From contig JBCCIP010000030.1 of the NCBI GenBank assembly GCA_039111475.1, forward strand, positions 11,419 to 75,418: DNA of 64,000 bases, written 5' to 3'. Both the position numbers and the translations under genes were made by a program. The notes below the pieces were generated by a model. It made no database searches, was not told the origin of the DNA, and saw nothing but the letters and a program-made list of their open reading frames with translations. Origin of the DNA: JAUIET01 sp039111475 (GTDB lineage Bacteria; Pseudomonadota; Gammaproteobacteria; Pseudomonadales; JAUIET01). This document shows, piece by piece, positions 35,747 to 43,938 of this stretch. Position 1 is the first letter of the stretch. Each line of letters opens with the position of its first letter.

Positions 35747-36460
35747 GTGAGTCGGAAAGAACAAGCCGCAGGCCAGTCTGCGATCGCTACCAAAAACAAT
35801 GCTAGCGAAGAGCTGCAGAATTTCGTATATACGGTGTCTCACGATTTCCATGCGCCTATCAGGCACATCAAGAGTTTTCTGCAAATTTTAGTCGAAGATC
35901 ATTCAGGCTCCTTGGATGAAGACGCCCAAGAGTGTATAGCCTATGCGATTGGTGGAGCTGAAAGACTGCAACGAATGCTGGACGATTTAGTGACCTTCTC
36001 ACGAGTGGAAACGCATGCTATCTCAAATGAGCGAATCGAGTTAGGCGCATTAGTAAGAAACGTAGTGGCAAAGACCGCACCCGACGCTACGGTAGGCTAC
36101 AGCGAATCTTTACCTTTTGTCTCAGGAGCCTCTGAGCAACTGTACGCCTTATTTGAACAGCTGATCTCAAATGCTGTGGATCACAATAGCAATCCACAGC
36201 CATGTATTGACATAAGAGCGAGTGTTGATGGAGATTTTCATGCCATTGACGTCAGCGACAATGGAGAACATGTAGCAGAAGTTCACCATGATCGCGTATT
36301 CCAACTGTTTCATCGCCTCGAAGGTAAGAGTAACGTGCACACCGGCGCGGGCCTGGCCATTGCGCGACGTATTGCCCAACGCCATGGAGGTGAGCTGAAC
36401 TGGGCTCCTTCAACGACTGACGGCAACTGCATCAGACTGAAATTACCTATAAATCCTTAA
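35747..36460 (+). CDS. Short soluble histidine kinase, altered G1 box
   Basis: About 237 residues from GTG 35747; a TTG at 35705 is also possible and no ATG fits. HisKA: LQNFVYTVSHDFHAPIRHI (phospho-His in SHD, phytochrome-kinase style). HATPase_c: FEQLISNAVDHNS (N box) and GAGLAIARRIAQRHGG (G2). The G1 box reads SDNGEHVAEVHHD where DxGxG is expected (DNGIGI), so a loop glycine is lost. No sensor domain precedes it. It may be weakly active, or regulated by a partner. It is in the same direction as the porin gene 135 bp downstream. Confidence 0.8.
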   Translation: MSRKEQAAGQSAIATKNNASEELQNFVYTVSHDFHAPIRHIKSFLQILVEDHSGSLDEDAQECIAYAIGGAERLQRMLDDLVTFSRVETHAISNERIELGALVRNVVAKTAPDATVGYSESLPFVSGASEQLYALFEQLISNAVDHNSNPQPCIDIRASVDGDFHAIDVSDNGEHVAEVHHDRVFQLFHRLEGKSNVHTGAGLAIARRIAQRHGGELNWAPSTTDGNCIRLKLPINP

Positions 36461-36595
36461 TTGGCGTAGGCGCCGCCTATCTCATGTAACAGATGTGTTC
36501 ATCTTTGCATTTGCATTGCTAACGACAAGGTTTAGAATTAATAGAGATCGCTCTGCTGTATTGTTCAAAATGCGATCGATCCAAGGAATGGAATA

Positions 36596-37327
36596 ATGTC
36601 AAAACGGACCCTGACGTTTCTGAGTCTTCTCTCACTTTGTGCAGCAACGGTTGCTCAGGCCGATGAACTGTTCAAATGGCATACCACCAACCTCCAGCTG
36701 TTAAGAGGTAGTGCCTACGAGTTGGGCGATTCGCATCGCTGGATATCCACATTCGAGCACGCCCACGCGCACCGTTTTGGCGATACGTACGCGTTTATAG
36801 ATCTACTGAAACCCGATAACGGGACATCCAGTTATTACGGTGAAATATCACCGCGCCTATCGCTTAGTGAGATAACGGGCAGAGGACTCTCATCAGGCAT
36901 TGTCAAAGATGTGTTGGTGTCTACGACGTTTGAAAAGGCCAAGAACGGGCGCATGCAATATCTGTACGGTATTGCGGTTGATCTTGCCATTCCTCAATTC
37001 AAGTTCCTGAAAATTAACGCCTACAATCACGACAACACAGCGCTAAGTGGTGATACCTGGCAGGTGACAGTGGCTTGGAACAGGCCTTTTGCAGTCGGTT
37101 CAATTAATCTACTAATTGAGGGTTTCGCGGACTTTCAAGGCAGCGAGGGCCGCTCGGCGGCCAACCAACTAATTGTGCCGCGATTGTTATATGACGTAGG
37201 CCTAGCTTCAGGATTGCAGGCTAACAAGCTTTGGCTAGGTCTAGAGTATCAGTATTGGCGCAATAAATTTGGCGTGCGCGGAATTACTGAATCAGCACCG
37301 CAGCTGCAGTTAAAGTACATTTTTTGA
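36596..37327 (+). CDS. Tsx/OmpK-like nucleoside-type outer-membrane channel
   Basis: 243 residues. Signal peptide MSKRTLTFLSLLSLCAATV with cleavage after AQA. The mature part has alternating beta-strand patterns and ends in PQLQLKYIF with a terminal Phe. Features such as WHTTNLQLLRG, FIDLLKPD and GLEYQYWRNKFG match the Tsx/OmpK-like family (DUF5020-like). It forms a channel for small solutes, nucleosides in Tsx. It is followed 10 bp later by the periplasmic binding protein and then by a membrane kinase, suggesting a solute-sensing unit. Confidence 0.82.
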   Translation: MSKRTLTFLSLLSLCAATVAQADELFKWHTTNLQLLRGSAYELGDSHRWISTFEHAHAHRFGDTYAFIDLLKPDNGTSSYYGEISPRLSLSEITGRGLSSGIVKDVLVSTTFEKAKNGRMQYLYGIAVDLAIPQFKFLKINAYNHDNTALSGDTWQVTVAWNRPFAVGSINLLIEGFADFQGSEGRSAANQLIVPRLLYDVGLASGLQANKLWLGLEYQYWRNKFGVRGITESAPQLQLKYIF

Positions 37328-37337
37328 GGACTCCTAA

Positions 37338-38552
37338 ATGGTTCGATTGATTGTAGGCATTTTGCTACTTTGTCTAAATTCAGCCGCATATGCAGAAAAG
37401 AGCATTCGACTGTACCACGATGCCGATTGGTCTAATCACATCGAATCCGCTGAGTCAATTTGGCGTGGAGTACAGACGGCGCTGAGCGAAATAGATCACA
37501 CTGTTCAAGGATATCGCCTGGAACTTGTTCAGAAGAATCACAGTGGTAATGTGCGCAGAAGCTTTGCCAATTATCAAGATTTCCTCGAAGACGAATCAGC
37601 ACTGCTGGTTTTCTCGGGTATTCATTCCCCGCCGCTAATCAAGAACCGGAATTTTATCAATGAAAGCCAAGCTTTGACTTTGGTGCCATGGGCGGCGGGC
37701 GGACCAATTACCCGTTCAGAAACGGGTGAAAACTGGATCTTTCGCTTATCAGTAGATGACACAAAGGCTGGCGAAGTGTTAATCAACCATGCGATTAATG
37801 TTGTGGAGTGTAAGGCACCGCATCTGCTGCTAGAAGATACCCCATGGGGTGACTCCAATCTCGTCAACATGAAACGAGCACTTGAAAAGACAGCAGTAGC
37901 TGCAGCCGGAGTTACCCGTTTTAACTGGCATTTGAAAGGCCATACTGCGCGCAGCAAATTGGTCAACATTGCTCACACCGGTGCGGATTGCGTTGTAATG
38001 GTGTCAAATGCGATCGAAGGTGCAGAGTTGGTCAATGCTATGCTCGATCTTGAACCGGCGCAAGTTATGCCAATTGTCAGCCATTGGGGTATTACCGCTG
38101 GTAACTTCCACGAGTTGGTAGATGCTGAACAACGAGCCAAGTTGGATCTTACCTACATTCAAACGTGTTTTTCGTTTATTGGCGGAGTACTCAACGATAA
38201 GGCAGAAAGCGTTTATCGCACTGCGAAATCCCTTTATCCTGATCAAATCCAAACCGCCAGAGATATAAGGTCACCGGTTGGTTTTATACATGCTTATGAT
38301 TTGACTCAGGTGCTGATCGCGGCGCTTAGCCAGATTACATTGAGCGACGACATGGTTGCCAACAGGAAGAAGCTTCATACGGCACTCGAAGATATGCAGC
38401 GCCCTGTTCAAGGACTGGTCAAAAATTATGTTAAACCCTTTGAAAAATACACACCAGAAAGACCCGATGCGCATGAAGCACTGGACATAGCAGATCACTG
38501 TATGGCTTTTTATGGTCAAAATGACGAGGTTGTTGTTATCAACGATCGCTAG
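37338..38552 (+). CDS. Periplasmic substrate-binding protein (Peripla_BP_6, LivJ-like)
   Basis: 404 residues. N-terminal signal peptide (LIVGILLLCLNSAAYA). The two-lobed fold of amino acid/urea-type binding proteins is visible: IWRGVQTALSEID, YRLELVQKNHSG, LTLVPWAAGG, ITRSETGENWIFRLSVDDTKAG, YIQTCFSFIGGV and a C-terminal YDLTQVLIAALSQ. No ABC permease or ATPase gene lies nearby. The next gene is a membrane histidine kinase, so it probably acts as a periplasmic sensor subunit rather than as a transporter part. Confidence 0.82.
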   Translation: MVRLIVGILLLCLNSAAYAEKSIRLYHDADWSNHIESAESIWRGVQTALSEIDHTVQGYRLELVQKNHSGNVRRSFANYQDFLEDESALLVFSGIHSPPLIKNRNFINESQALTLVPWAAGGPITRSETGENWIFRLSVDDTKAGEVLINHAINVVECKAPHLLLEDTPWGDSNLVNMKRALEKTAVAAAGVTRFNWHLKGHTARSKLVNIAHTGADCVVMVSNAIEGAELVNAMLDLEPAQVMPIVSHWGITAGNFHELVDAEQRAKLDLTYIQTCFSFIGGVLNDKAESVYRTAKSLYPDQIQTARDIRSPVGFIHAYDLTQVLIAALSQITLSDDMVANRKKLHTALEDMQRPVQGLVKNYVKPFEKYTPERPDAHEALDIADHCMAFYGQNDEVVVINDR

Positions 38553-38596
38553 CAGCTGATTCAAATTACGGTCCAACAAAAGCAATAAATCGTACC

Positions 38597-40162
38597 ATGT
38601 CGCAAAAACTAACCGATACAGCGTTGCAGGAATTTAGGCTGCGAAGAATGTTCATTACTTTTACACTTTCATCAGTGATCTTGTTCCTGGTGATGACATT
38701 ACTCTTCCTTGTTCCCAGAATTAACAGTACCTTCGATAATCTGCGTAATATTTCGGACCGCACTACAACTGAAGCCTATCTAGCGCAATTAGACGGCTAC
38801 TTGACAGACAGAAAGCTGGCTTTGCAAGATGTTGCAAAGAATCCGTTGCTGATCAATTCCTTGCTAATCGATGACAGTTCTAACCCAGCGCTAAAAGATT
38901 TCATTCAACATACTTATTTGTTAGGTGAAGATCCGGTCATCAGTTTATTGGATTTTAGCGGCCGTGAACTCTGGTCTGAGTACCGTACAGATCGCAATTA
39001 TGATTGGGTGCTTCCGATGATTAACTCCCGGGCGGAGTTTTCGTTAAGAATGTTGATTGATGGTTCGCAACCGAAGTTTGAACTCGCTGTGCCAATACTA
39101 TACGGCCGCGGACATGAAGGCGTTTTGCTTGCGCAAATTCTTGCGCAACCCAGCAAGATATATGAGCCGGCAACTGAGCTAGACCCTCGTAGTCATTATG
39201 TAACCCTTGTTAGAAATGGTGTGCAAGCGCAATCACCCGTAGGCGAAATGATCGCGCCTCACACGGAAACCTCTCATTCACAAAAGTATGATATTGACGT
39301 ATCACTGACTACAGAACATGTTGAGGTGGCGGCACAAAAAAATGACTTGATCCGTGGTTTTGCGTACAGTTTATTGTTGGGTGCGGTCTTTGTGTTCGGC
39401 GGACTGGTGCTAATTGGCAGGCGCTTAATTATTCAACCGTATACTCTATTGGCGCAAACGAAAAGGATGCTTGAGCAGGCAAACGATGAGCTGGCTCAAT
39501 TCGCCTATCGCGCTTCGCATGATTTGAAGGCTCCTCTCATCACTTCGCGAGGGCTTGTCGAATACGCTGAAGAAGACATCAAACTTGGCAGTTTGGACGA
39601 AGCAAGTGGCAATTGCGCGAAGGCAATTGCTCGGCTAAAAGATCTGGAGTCGCTGGTTACGGATATACTGTCGTTAGCGAGAGCTGACTTAGCTACCAAT
39701 ACGCCCGAAGAAGTCGATTTTGAGGAAATAGCCAATGAAACGCGATTAAGATTCGCCGACATGTCTACACAAAAACGCTGCATTATTACGACGGATGTTC
39801 GACTAACGCGCCCTTATTTTGGCGAACGTGTCCGATTTGTGCAGGTGATTGACAATTTACTATCCAATTCGATCAAGTACGCTAATACTGACCGCGAGCA
39901 ACCGCACGTGAGCCTGTGTGTTTTAGAACAAGAAGACATGTTAGAGTTGGAAGTGAGTGACAACGCTTTGGGAATTCCCAGCAATCGTCAAGCCGATGTG
40001 TTTCAAATGTTCAAGCGGTTTCACCCCTCTGTCGAGAGTGGCTCCGGTCTTGGATTGTCAATTGTGAGTAAACACGTAAAGGCAATGAACGGTACAATAG
40101 ATTTTGCCAGCACCGAAGCCGGCACAACTTTCAAAATTTCAATACCCCACGTTCAGGCGTAA
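38597..40162 (+). CDS. Transmembrane sensor histidine kinase
   Basis: 521 residues. Transmembrane helix 1 at about 19-40 and helix 2 at about 255-274 enclose a periplasmic sensor of about 210 residues (CHASE/dCache-like, not assigned). HisKA: LAQFAYRASHDLKAPLITS with phospho-His308. HATPase_c: VIDNLLSNSIKYA, VSDNALGIPSN and SGSGLGLSIVSKHV. In the G1 box the second Gly of DxGxG is Leu-Gly shifted (DNALG), so slightly unusual. It follows the binding protein by 44 bp and precedes its receiver by 4 bp; the four genes 36596-40595 form a unit. Confidence 0.88.
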   Translation: MSQKLTDTALQEFRLRRMFITFTLSSVILFLVMTLLFLVPRINSTFDNLRNISDRTTTEAYLAQLDGYLTDRKLALQDVAKNPLLINSLLIDDSSNPALKDFIQHTYLLGEDPVISLLDFSGRELWSEYRTDRNYDWVLPMINSRAEFSLRMLIDGSQPKFELAVPILYGRGHEGVLLAQILAQPSKIYEPATELDPRSHYVTLVRNGVQAQSPVGEMIAPHTETSHSQKYDIDVSLTTEHVEVAAQKNDLIRGFAYSLLLGAVFVFGGLVLIGRRLIIQPYTLLAQTKRMLEQANDELAQFAYRASHDLKAPLITSRGLVEYAEEDIKLGSLDEASGNCAKAIARLKDLESLVTDILSLARADLATNTPEEVDFEEIANETRLRFADMSTQKRCIITTDVRLTRPYFGERVRFVQVIDNLLSNSIKYANTDREQPHVSLCVLEQEDMLELEVSDNALGIPSNRQADVFQMFKRFHPSVESGSGLGLSIVSKHVKAMNGTIDFASTEAGTTFKISIPHVQA

Positions 40163-40166
40163 AATT

Positions 40167-40595
40167 ATGAATGCAATCTCAGTGCTGATTGTCGATGACA
40201 ATGAAGACGACCGTTATTTGTTGAAGAGAAAATTAAAATCCGCTGGTTTCGAACTGCACATTCACGAAAAGAATGATGGGCAGGAAGCACTGGAGTTCAT
40301 GCAGGATTACGATGAGAATTATAAGCTCTATGCTGGGCTTTTCCCGCCAATGGTTATCTTCCTCGACATCAATATGCCGCGGCTTGATGGCTACGGTTTT
40401 CTAGAAGAGTTTGCCGAATTGCGCGAAAAATATGATTTCAGTTCTTGTGTGCTTATGATGTTCACGTCATCCGAGCGAGAAGATGACAAGGAAAAAGCGC
40501 TTAGTTACGAATTCGTTTCTGATTATATATTGAAGGGCGGATACGATATTGATCAGCTGAAGCAGATATTGGAAAAGGTTTCTGGTGATCAATAA
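40167..40595 (+). CDS. Rcp1-like stand-alone receiver
   Basis: 142 residues from ATG 40167. VLIVDDNEDDRYLLKRKL, VIFLDINMPRLDGYGFLEE (phospho-Asp), VLMMFTSSEREDDKEKA and VSDYILKG are typical of the Rcp1 group of response regulators, which partner phytochrome-like kinases. The kinase gene ends 4 bp upstream. No output domain, so it works by protein contact. Confidence 0.9.
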   Translation: MNAISVLIVDDNEDDRYLLKRKLKSAGFELHIHEKNDGQEALEFMQDYDENYKLYAGLFPPMVIFLDINMPRLDGYGFLEEFAELREKYDFSSCVLMMFTSSEREDDKEKALSYEFVSDYILKGGYDIDQLKQILEKVSGDQ

Positions 40596-40633
40596 AGGTT
40601 TGCGCTTGTTTTCATGCGCAACATCAAAACACT

Positions 40634-40661
40634 GAGTCCTGACTGAATAGTCCTCTTGGCG
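40634..40661 (+). repeat. Solo IS-end-like sequence, matches 63746
   Basis: Shares an exact 18-mer CTGACTGAATAGTCCTCT with 63751-63768, within about 28 similar bases. At 63746 it lies upstream of an ISL3-type transposase start, so this copy looks like an insertion-sequence end left behind. Confidence 0.55.
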
Positions 40662-40717
40662 CTGAGAGCATCGAAACCAACAGCAGAGAAATGCTTGCGA
40701 CGTTAGTAACTGAGTAA

Positions 40718-40740
40718 TGGTGCCCAGGAGAGGACTTGAA
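40718..40740 (-). other. Orphan tRNA-Leu 3' end, probable attachment core (att)
   Basis: The minus strand reads TTCAAGTCCTCTCCTGGG then CACCA: the T-loop half, acceptor strand and CCA end of a tRNA-Leu gene, 23 bp. Past TTCAA the sequence does not continue into a tRNA, so this is not a gene but a target-site copy. Tyrosine-recombinase elements often use this part of a tRNA gene as att core. In this orientation an intact tRNA-Leu on the minus strand is expected to the right, outside the window. Confidence 0.65.
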
Positions 40741-40844
40741 GGTATCCGATGCGTTTTCTGGCAAATGCTGCCAATCTAAAATATATACAAATCAAGCAGA
40801 TAAGTTTCTGGCCTTTGCCAGCGTCTGCCAGCAAGAGATTTAAA

Positions 40845-40866
40845 GGGGGCAAACGGAGGGGGCAAA
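40845..40866 (+). repeat. Direct repeats GGGGGCAAA near att core
   Basis: GGGGGCAAA at 40845-40853 and 40858-40866, 13 bp apart. G-rich short repeats next to a tRNA att core resemble arm-type binding sites of P4-like integrases. Supports the att interpretation. Confidence 0.45.
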
Positions 40867-41038
40867 ATCGTGCGCACGCCACTTGTAGGAGAGCAACCAA
40901 CAGCGAAGAAAAAATGTCAGATTTGCCGGTATGCTTGCGTCACGATTAACCTGTACTTACAGTTGTACAATCGCCAGGCTTCGTCTGCACTTTCGAAGCA
41001 ATCTGAAATCTAACTAACCTGATCATTCGCGCCGGTTT

Positions 41039-41575
41039 TCACAGCATTTTTATCTGAAGCTCGCAATGATCATCACCATCGTGCATGCAGACTTCGTGTA
41101 ACAAGTTGTATTCTTGCTTGAAATGTTTTGCGGAACCACTAATCAGGCCTTCGGCAAGTGCGCAGAGCTTTCGCGGAGATGAATAATGCATCGTTAATTC
41201 AGAATCATTCTTGTCCGTATACTTAAACTCAGGAAGGCCGGCTTCAGGATAGAGCTTGCGAACCTCTACATGAATAACCTGGTCGACCGTGAGCAAGAAA
41301 GATTTTAAGTTGGCATGGCCCTGGAAGAACATTGGGTAGCTCACCAGAAAACTGGGTATCATGTATTCGCCAAACTGTTTCACCAGCTCCTCTGGTTGAA
41401 TACCAGTGGCTTCTGATGCCGCGCTGACCAGGCTCATGAGCTCGGCATCATCATAGGTCTCGGTTGCAACGTATATGCCATCGAACCCAGTGGCATCCAA
41501 CAGAGTATCCCATGCCTCTATACCGAATTTCTCTTCCACCATCTCGTTGAGCAAACAAAAAACCATCCCTTTCAT
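41039..41575 (-). CDS. H-NOX (heme NO-binding) protein
   Basis: 178 residues from ATG 41575, with AGGAGG ten bases upstream. MKGMVFCLLNEMVEEKFG is the family start. VIHVEVRKLYP carries the proximal heme ligand at His102, and HYSSPRKL gives Tyr131-Ser133-Arg135, the YxSxR motif binding heme propionates; these numbers coincide with the founding H-NOX numbering. The end LHEVCMHDGDDHCELQI contains cysteines that could bind zinc. H-NOX proteins sense NO (sometimes O2) and control kinases or cyclic-di-GMP enzymes. It is divergent from the degenerate HD-GYP gene at 41803. There is a second H-NOX at 61061. Confidence 0.92.
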   Translation of the reverse strand: MKGMVFCLLNEMVEEKFGIEAWDTLLDATGFDGIYVATETYDDAELMSLVSAASEATGIQPEELVKQFGEYMIPSFLVSYPMFFQGHANLKSFLLTVDQVIHVEVRKLYPEAGLPEFKYTDKNDSELTMHYSSPRKLCALAEGLISGSAKHFKQEYNLLHEVCMHDGDDHCELQIKML

Positions 41576-41802
41576 GACCAGATATCCTCCTGACATCTAT
41601 GAGTCCAAATTTTTGCCTTGGCATTAGAGTTAGTATAGTTCAGCCTTAAAAAAAGCTCAGAGCTCGCCCAAACCTGTTGGTTAAAGGAATCGCAGTAACG
41701 GCCGATAAGTACTTCGATGATTCTATATTTGGCATGTAGGGGCGAGATCTCCGATTTCACGAAAGCTACGGTTTGTTTGCAGCAGCGAGTGGAGAGCAGC
41801 TA

Positions 41803-42720
41803 ATGAGCGAAGAAGGTGCCTTAGAACGTGCACTTACGCGTGAACGCAAGGCTAGAAAGAAGGCTGAGGAACTTCTTGAGACAAAATCCAGAGAGCTATA
41901 TCACTCGAAAAAGGCGTTGGAGGATGCGTATTCAGCAACCGTTGAGGTCTTTGCGAACCTTTTTGGTGAACGCAGCGGCAGAAGTCCAGAATCGCTGCGT
42001 CGCCTGGGAAGAGACGCCAAGCGTTTTGCTCTCTCGGTTGGCCGCGACACCGATGCTGCACAGTCACTGTATATGGCAGCCATATTATGTGACTTGGGGA
42101 AACTGGCTTTAGCGGATGAGATTACGGCTAAGCCATTGGCCAAGTTGAGCAAACCAGAGTTTGAAACGTTCTGTCGACACCCTCAAATTACCCATGAAGC
42201 CTTGTTTTCTCTGTCGCCCTTAGAAAACGTTGCAGATATCATATATGCGCATTGCGAATTGTTTGACGGAAGTGGCTACCCACAACGACTGAATCACGAC
42301 GAAATTCCATTCGATGCTCAGCTACTTTGCATCGTTAAGGACTTTGATGGCCTGCTGCGTGGCAAGATATTGGAGAGTGCGATTACGTCTGCAGAGGCTA
42401 TTGAGTATCTTAAAGGTCATAAAGACGTACGATATTCAGCTGACTTAGTGGATAGTTTTATTGACTTTGTTAATGATTCTGAACGCTATAGTGAGAGCTT
42501 TGAAGAGCAGCGGTTAACGCCAAGCAGCCTCAAAATGGGGATGGTGTTAACCAGGGACTTACTCAATGAGCAAGGGATTTTAGTCTTACCTCAAGGTCAG
42601 ATACTCACAGAAATCCTAATCGAGAAACTAAGGCGCATCGCTAAGCGACATGTAAATGAAATGATGGTTTATGCACGGATAGCGGAAGAAAGTGAATGCG
42701 ATCAGTCTGAGTCAGAGTGA
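41803..42720 (+). CDS. Coiled-coil protein with degenerate HD-GYP domain
   Basis: 305 residues from ATG 41803 with GGAGAG upstream. N-terminal coiled coil (LERALTRERKARKKAEELLE, a linker type found in sensory proteins). The HD-GYP fold follows: AAILCDLGKLALADEI where HD should be (LHDIGK, here CD), FCRHPQITHEAL (HP retained), IYAHCELFDGSGYP (HHE to HCE, GYP kept). Two metal ligands are replaced by Cys, so cyclic-di-GMP hydrolysis is unlikely. It is divergent from the H-NOX gene. In Shewanella and Vibrio H-NOX circuits a degenerate HD-GYP protein (HnoD) regulates a phosphodiesterase; a similar role is inference, as no REC domain is present here. Confidence 0.8.
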   Translation: MSEEGALERALTRERKARKKAEELLETKSRELYHSKKALEDAYSATVEVFANLFGERSGRSPESLRRLGRDAKRFALSVGRDTDAAQSLYMAAILCDLGKLALADEITAKPLAKLSKPEFETFCRHPQITHEALFSLSPLENVADIIYAHCELFDGSGYPQRLNHDEIPFDAQLLCIVKDFDGLLRGKILESAITSAEAIEYLKGHKDVRYSADLVDSFIDFVNDSERYSESFEEQRLTPSSLKMGMVLTRDLLNEQGILVLPQGQILTEILIEKLRRIAKRHVNEMMVYARIAEESECDQSESE

Positions 42721-43578
42721 GGCTGGAATAGTATAATCTTTCAAGTCGAAGCCAAGATTAGATTGAATGTGTACGGCACAGTGTTCGTTTCCTATAGACT
42801 CTAAATATCTTTCTAACGAGGCTTGATCCTTGATGTCGTGGTACCAGGAGCTATGACAAATCAAGGATGGATCAAAAAAATGTCGACGGCTTTCTGCGGC
42901 GACGTTCTCGACATACGCGCCATAAAGCACGTATTCTGAAAAATCAAGGCTTCGCATCACCGCAGCTTGCCAGCAGAGGCCAGTGTGTTGCTCAATATGT
43001 CGATGCATGTCGATCACTGAGTGCCGATCCCAACTGACCATCTGAGCAATGTAGGCGCCCGAAAGGGCGTCAGGATTACCCAGTCCTAGCGCACGCGCGG
43101 CGAATCGATACCAATTACGGTAGCGTCTGTTCTGATAAAAGTGTGGTTTTCGTTCGTCACGATACAGACGTACCTGCGGCTCACCGCTACCGGAATCTCT
43201 TACCAGCGAACCAGCATCGAATGGTCGAACAAAGCTAACATCCGAATCGGCGAATACAATGACATCTGTATCTAGATGCTCAGCGATACCGAGTTTAGCC
43301 ACCTGTTGCATGATCCAGCCTCTAACAGGAAGCGTCTTCTTTGACCACCACCATCCTTGATGCCATCGCATCCGACTGACCCAGGAGGGAAGAATGTCCT
43401 CCTTTCGGATCAGAGACACGCCTTCCCCAGCCAGGTGTTTGAATACTGCCATATCTTCATCATCGATCAACAAAATGTGCTGATCCAATCCGCTCACGTG
43501 TTCACCAACAGATTCAACCAGTTGGTTGCAACGTTCCAGATCAGGCCTGTAACTCGGTGTGACTAATGTAATGTTCAT
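42712..43578 (-). CDS. DUF6492-type glycosyltransferase
   Basis: 288 residues. MNITLVTPSYRPDLERC is the canonical start and VIVFADSDVSFVRPF contains a DxD metal motif. VRMRWHQGWWWSKKT-like Trp-rich and MRWHQGWWWSKKTLPVRG segments are family features. It probably adds a sugar during exopolysaccharide assembly, facing the cytoplasm. It has a perfect sigma-54 promoter at 43590-43605 whose predicted +1 is next to the ATG, so there is no Shine-Dalgarno. It ends convergently, overlapping the HD-GYP gene stop by 9 bp. Confidence 0.78.
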   Translation of the reverse strand: MNITLVTPSYRPDLERCNQLVESVGEHVSGLDQHILLIDDEDMAVFKHLAGEGVSLIRKEDILPSWVSRMRWHQGWWWSKKTLPVRGWIMQQVAKLGIAEHLDTDVIVFADSDVSFVRPFDAGSLVRDSGSGEPQVRLYRDERKPHFYQNRRYRNWYRFAARALGLGNPDALSGAYIAQMVSWDRHSVIDMHRHIEQHTGLCWQAAVMRSLDFSEYVLYGAYVENVAAESRRHFFDPSLICHSSWYHDIKDQASLERYLESIGNEHCAVHIQSNLGFDLKDYTIPASL

Positions 43579-43589
43579 GCTTAGTGCAC

Positions 43590-43605
43590 AGCAAAGCTCG
43601 TGCCA
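43590..43605 (-). promoter_or_regulatory. Sigma-54 promoter (perfect consensus)
   Basis: Minus strand TGGCACGAGCTTTGCT matches TGGCACG-N4-TTGCW. GG and GC are separated by 10 bp. Upstream are the inverted repeats at 43714 and 43744. Confidence 0.85.
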
Positions 43606-43713
43606 GTTTCGTTCTAACGTGTTTTTATGGGGGAATTCCCATTTAAACCACGCTTTAGAGGTGTTCGTAGCGAGTTCCTCGGTCCGACGTCAGCAAGGAA
43701 GCTGTGCGCTCAC

Positions 43714-43756
43714 TTGCATATTGCATGAAATACAAGAGCTCAATTGCAATATGCGA
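43714..43756. promoter_or_regulatory. Two TTGCA-N3-TGCAA activator sites
   Basis: TTGCA-TAT-TGCAT at 43714-43726 and TTGCA-ATA-TGCGA at 43744-43756, 30 bp apart. They lie about 110-150 bp upstream of the sigma-54 promoter at 43590 (minus strand) and 180-225 bp before the LruC gene, for which I find no clear sigma-54 promoter. Confidence 0.7.
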
Positions 43757-43938
43757 CGTTAATTGCCTGATAACCACTCTCCCTATGGTACTTCTAGACG
43801 GCACTTATTAAGTTAAGCCACTGAAATATAAGAATAATACCCAGCGCGGTACAGAAATTGACCGTGTTTAGTTGCGCTTGCCTAAGTCAGTATTTCACTC
43901 GACCGCTGCGAGCCCCACATCTGAAGGAGGATGATTGA

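Larger units (their letters stand above)
40596..41038. other. Intergenic region with element relics
   Basis: 443 bp holding an IS end copy (40634-40661), a tRNA-Leu 3' end (40718-40740) and a pair of GGGGGCAAA repeats (40845-40866). No gene is credible; two weak frames overlap on opposite strands. Confidence 0.6.

Noticed and set aside
43799..43862. Two sigma-54-like sequences upstream of the LruC gene (CGGCACTTATTAAGTT and CGGTACAGAAATTGAC)
   Set aside because: Both lack the GC dinucleotide at -12, which is nearly invariant, so I do not call a promoter.
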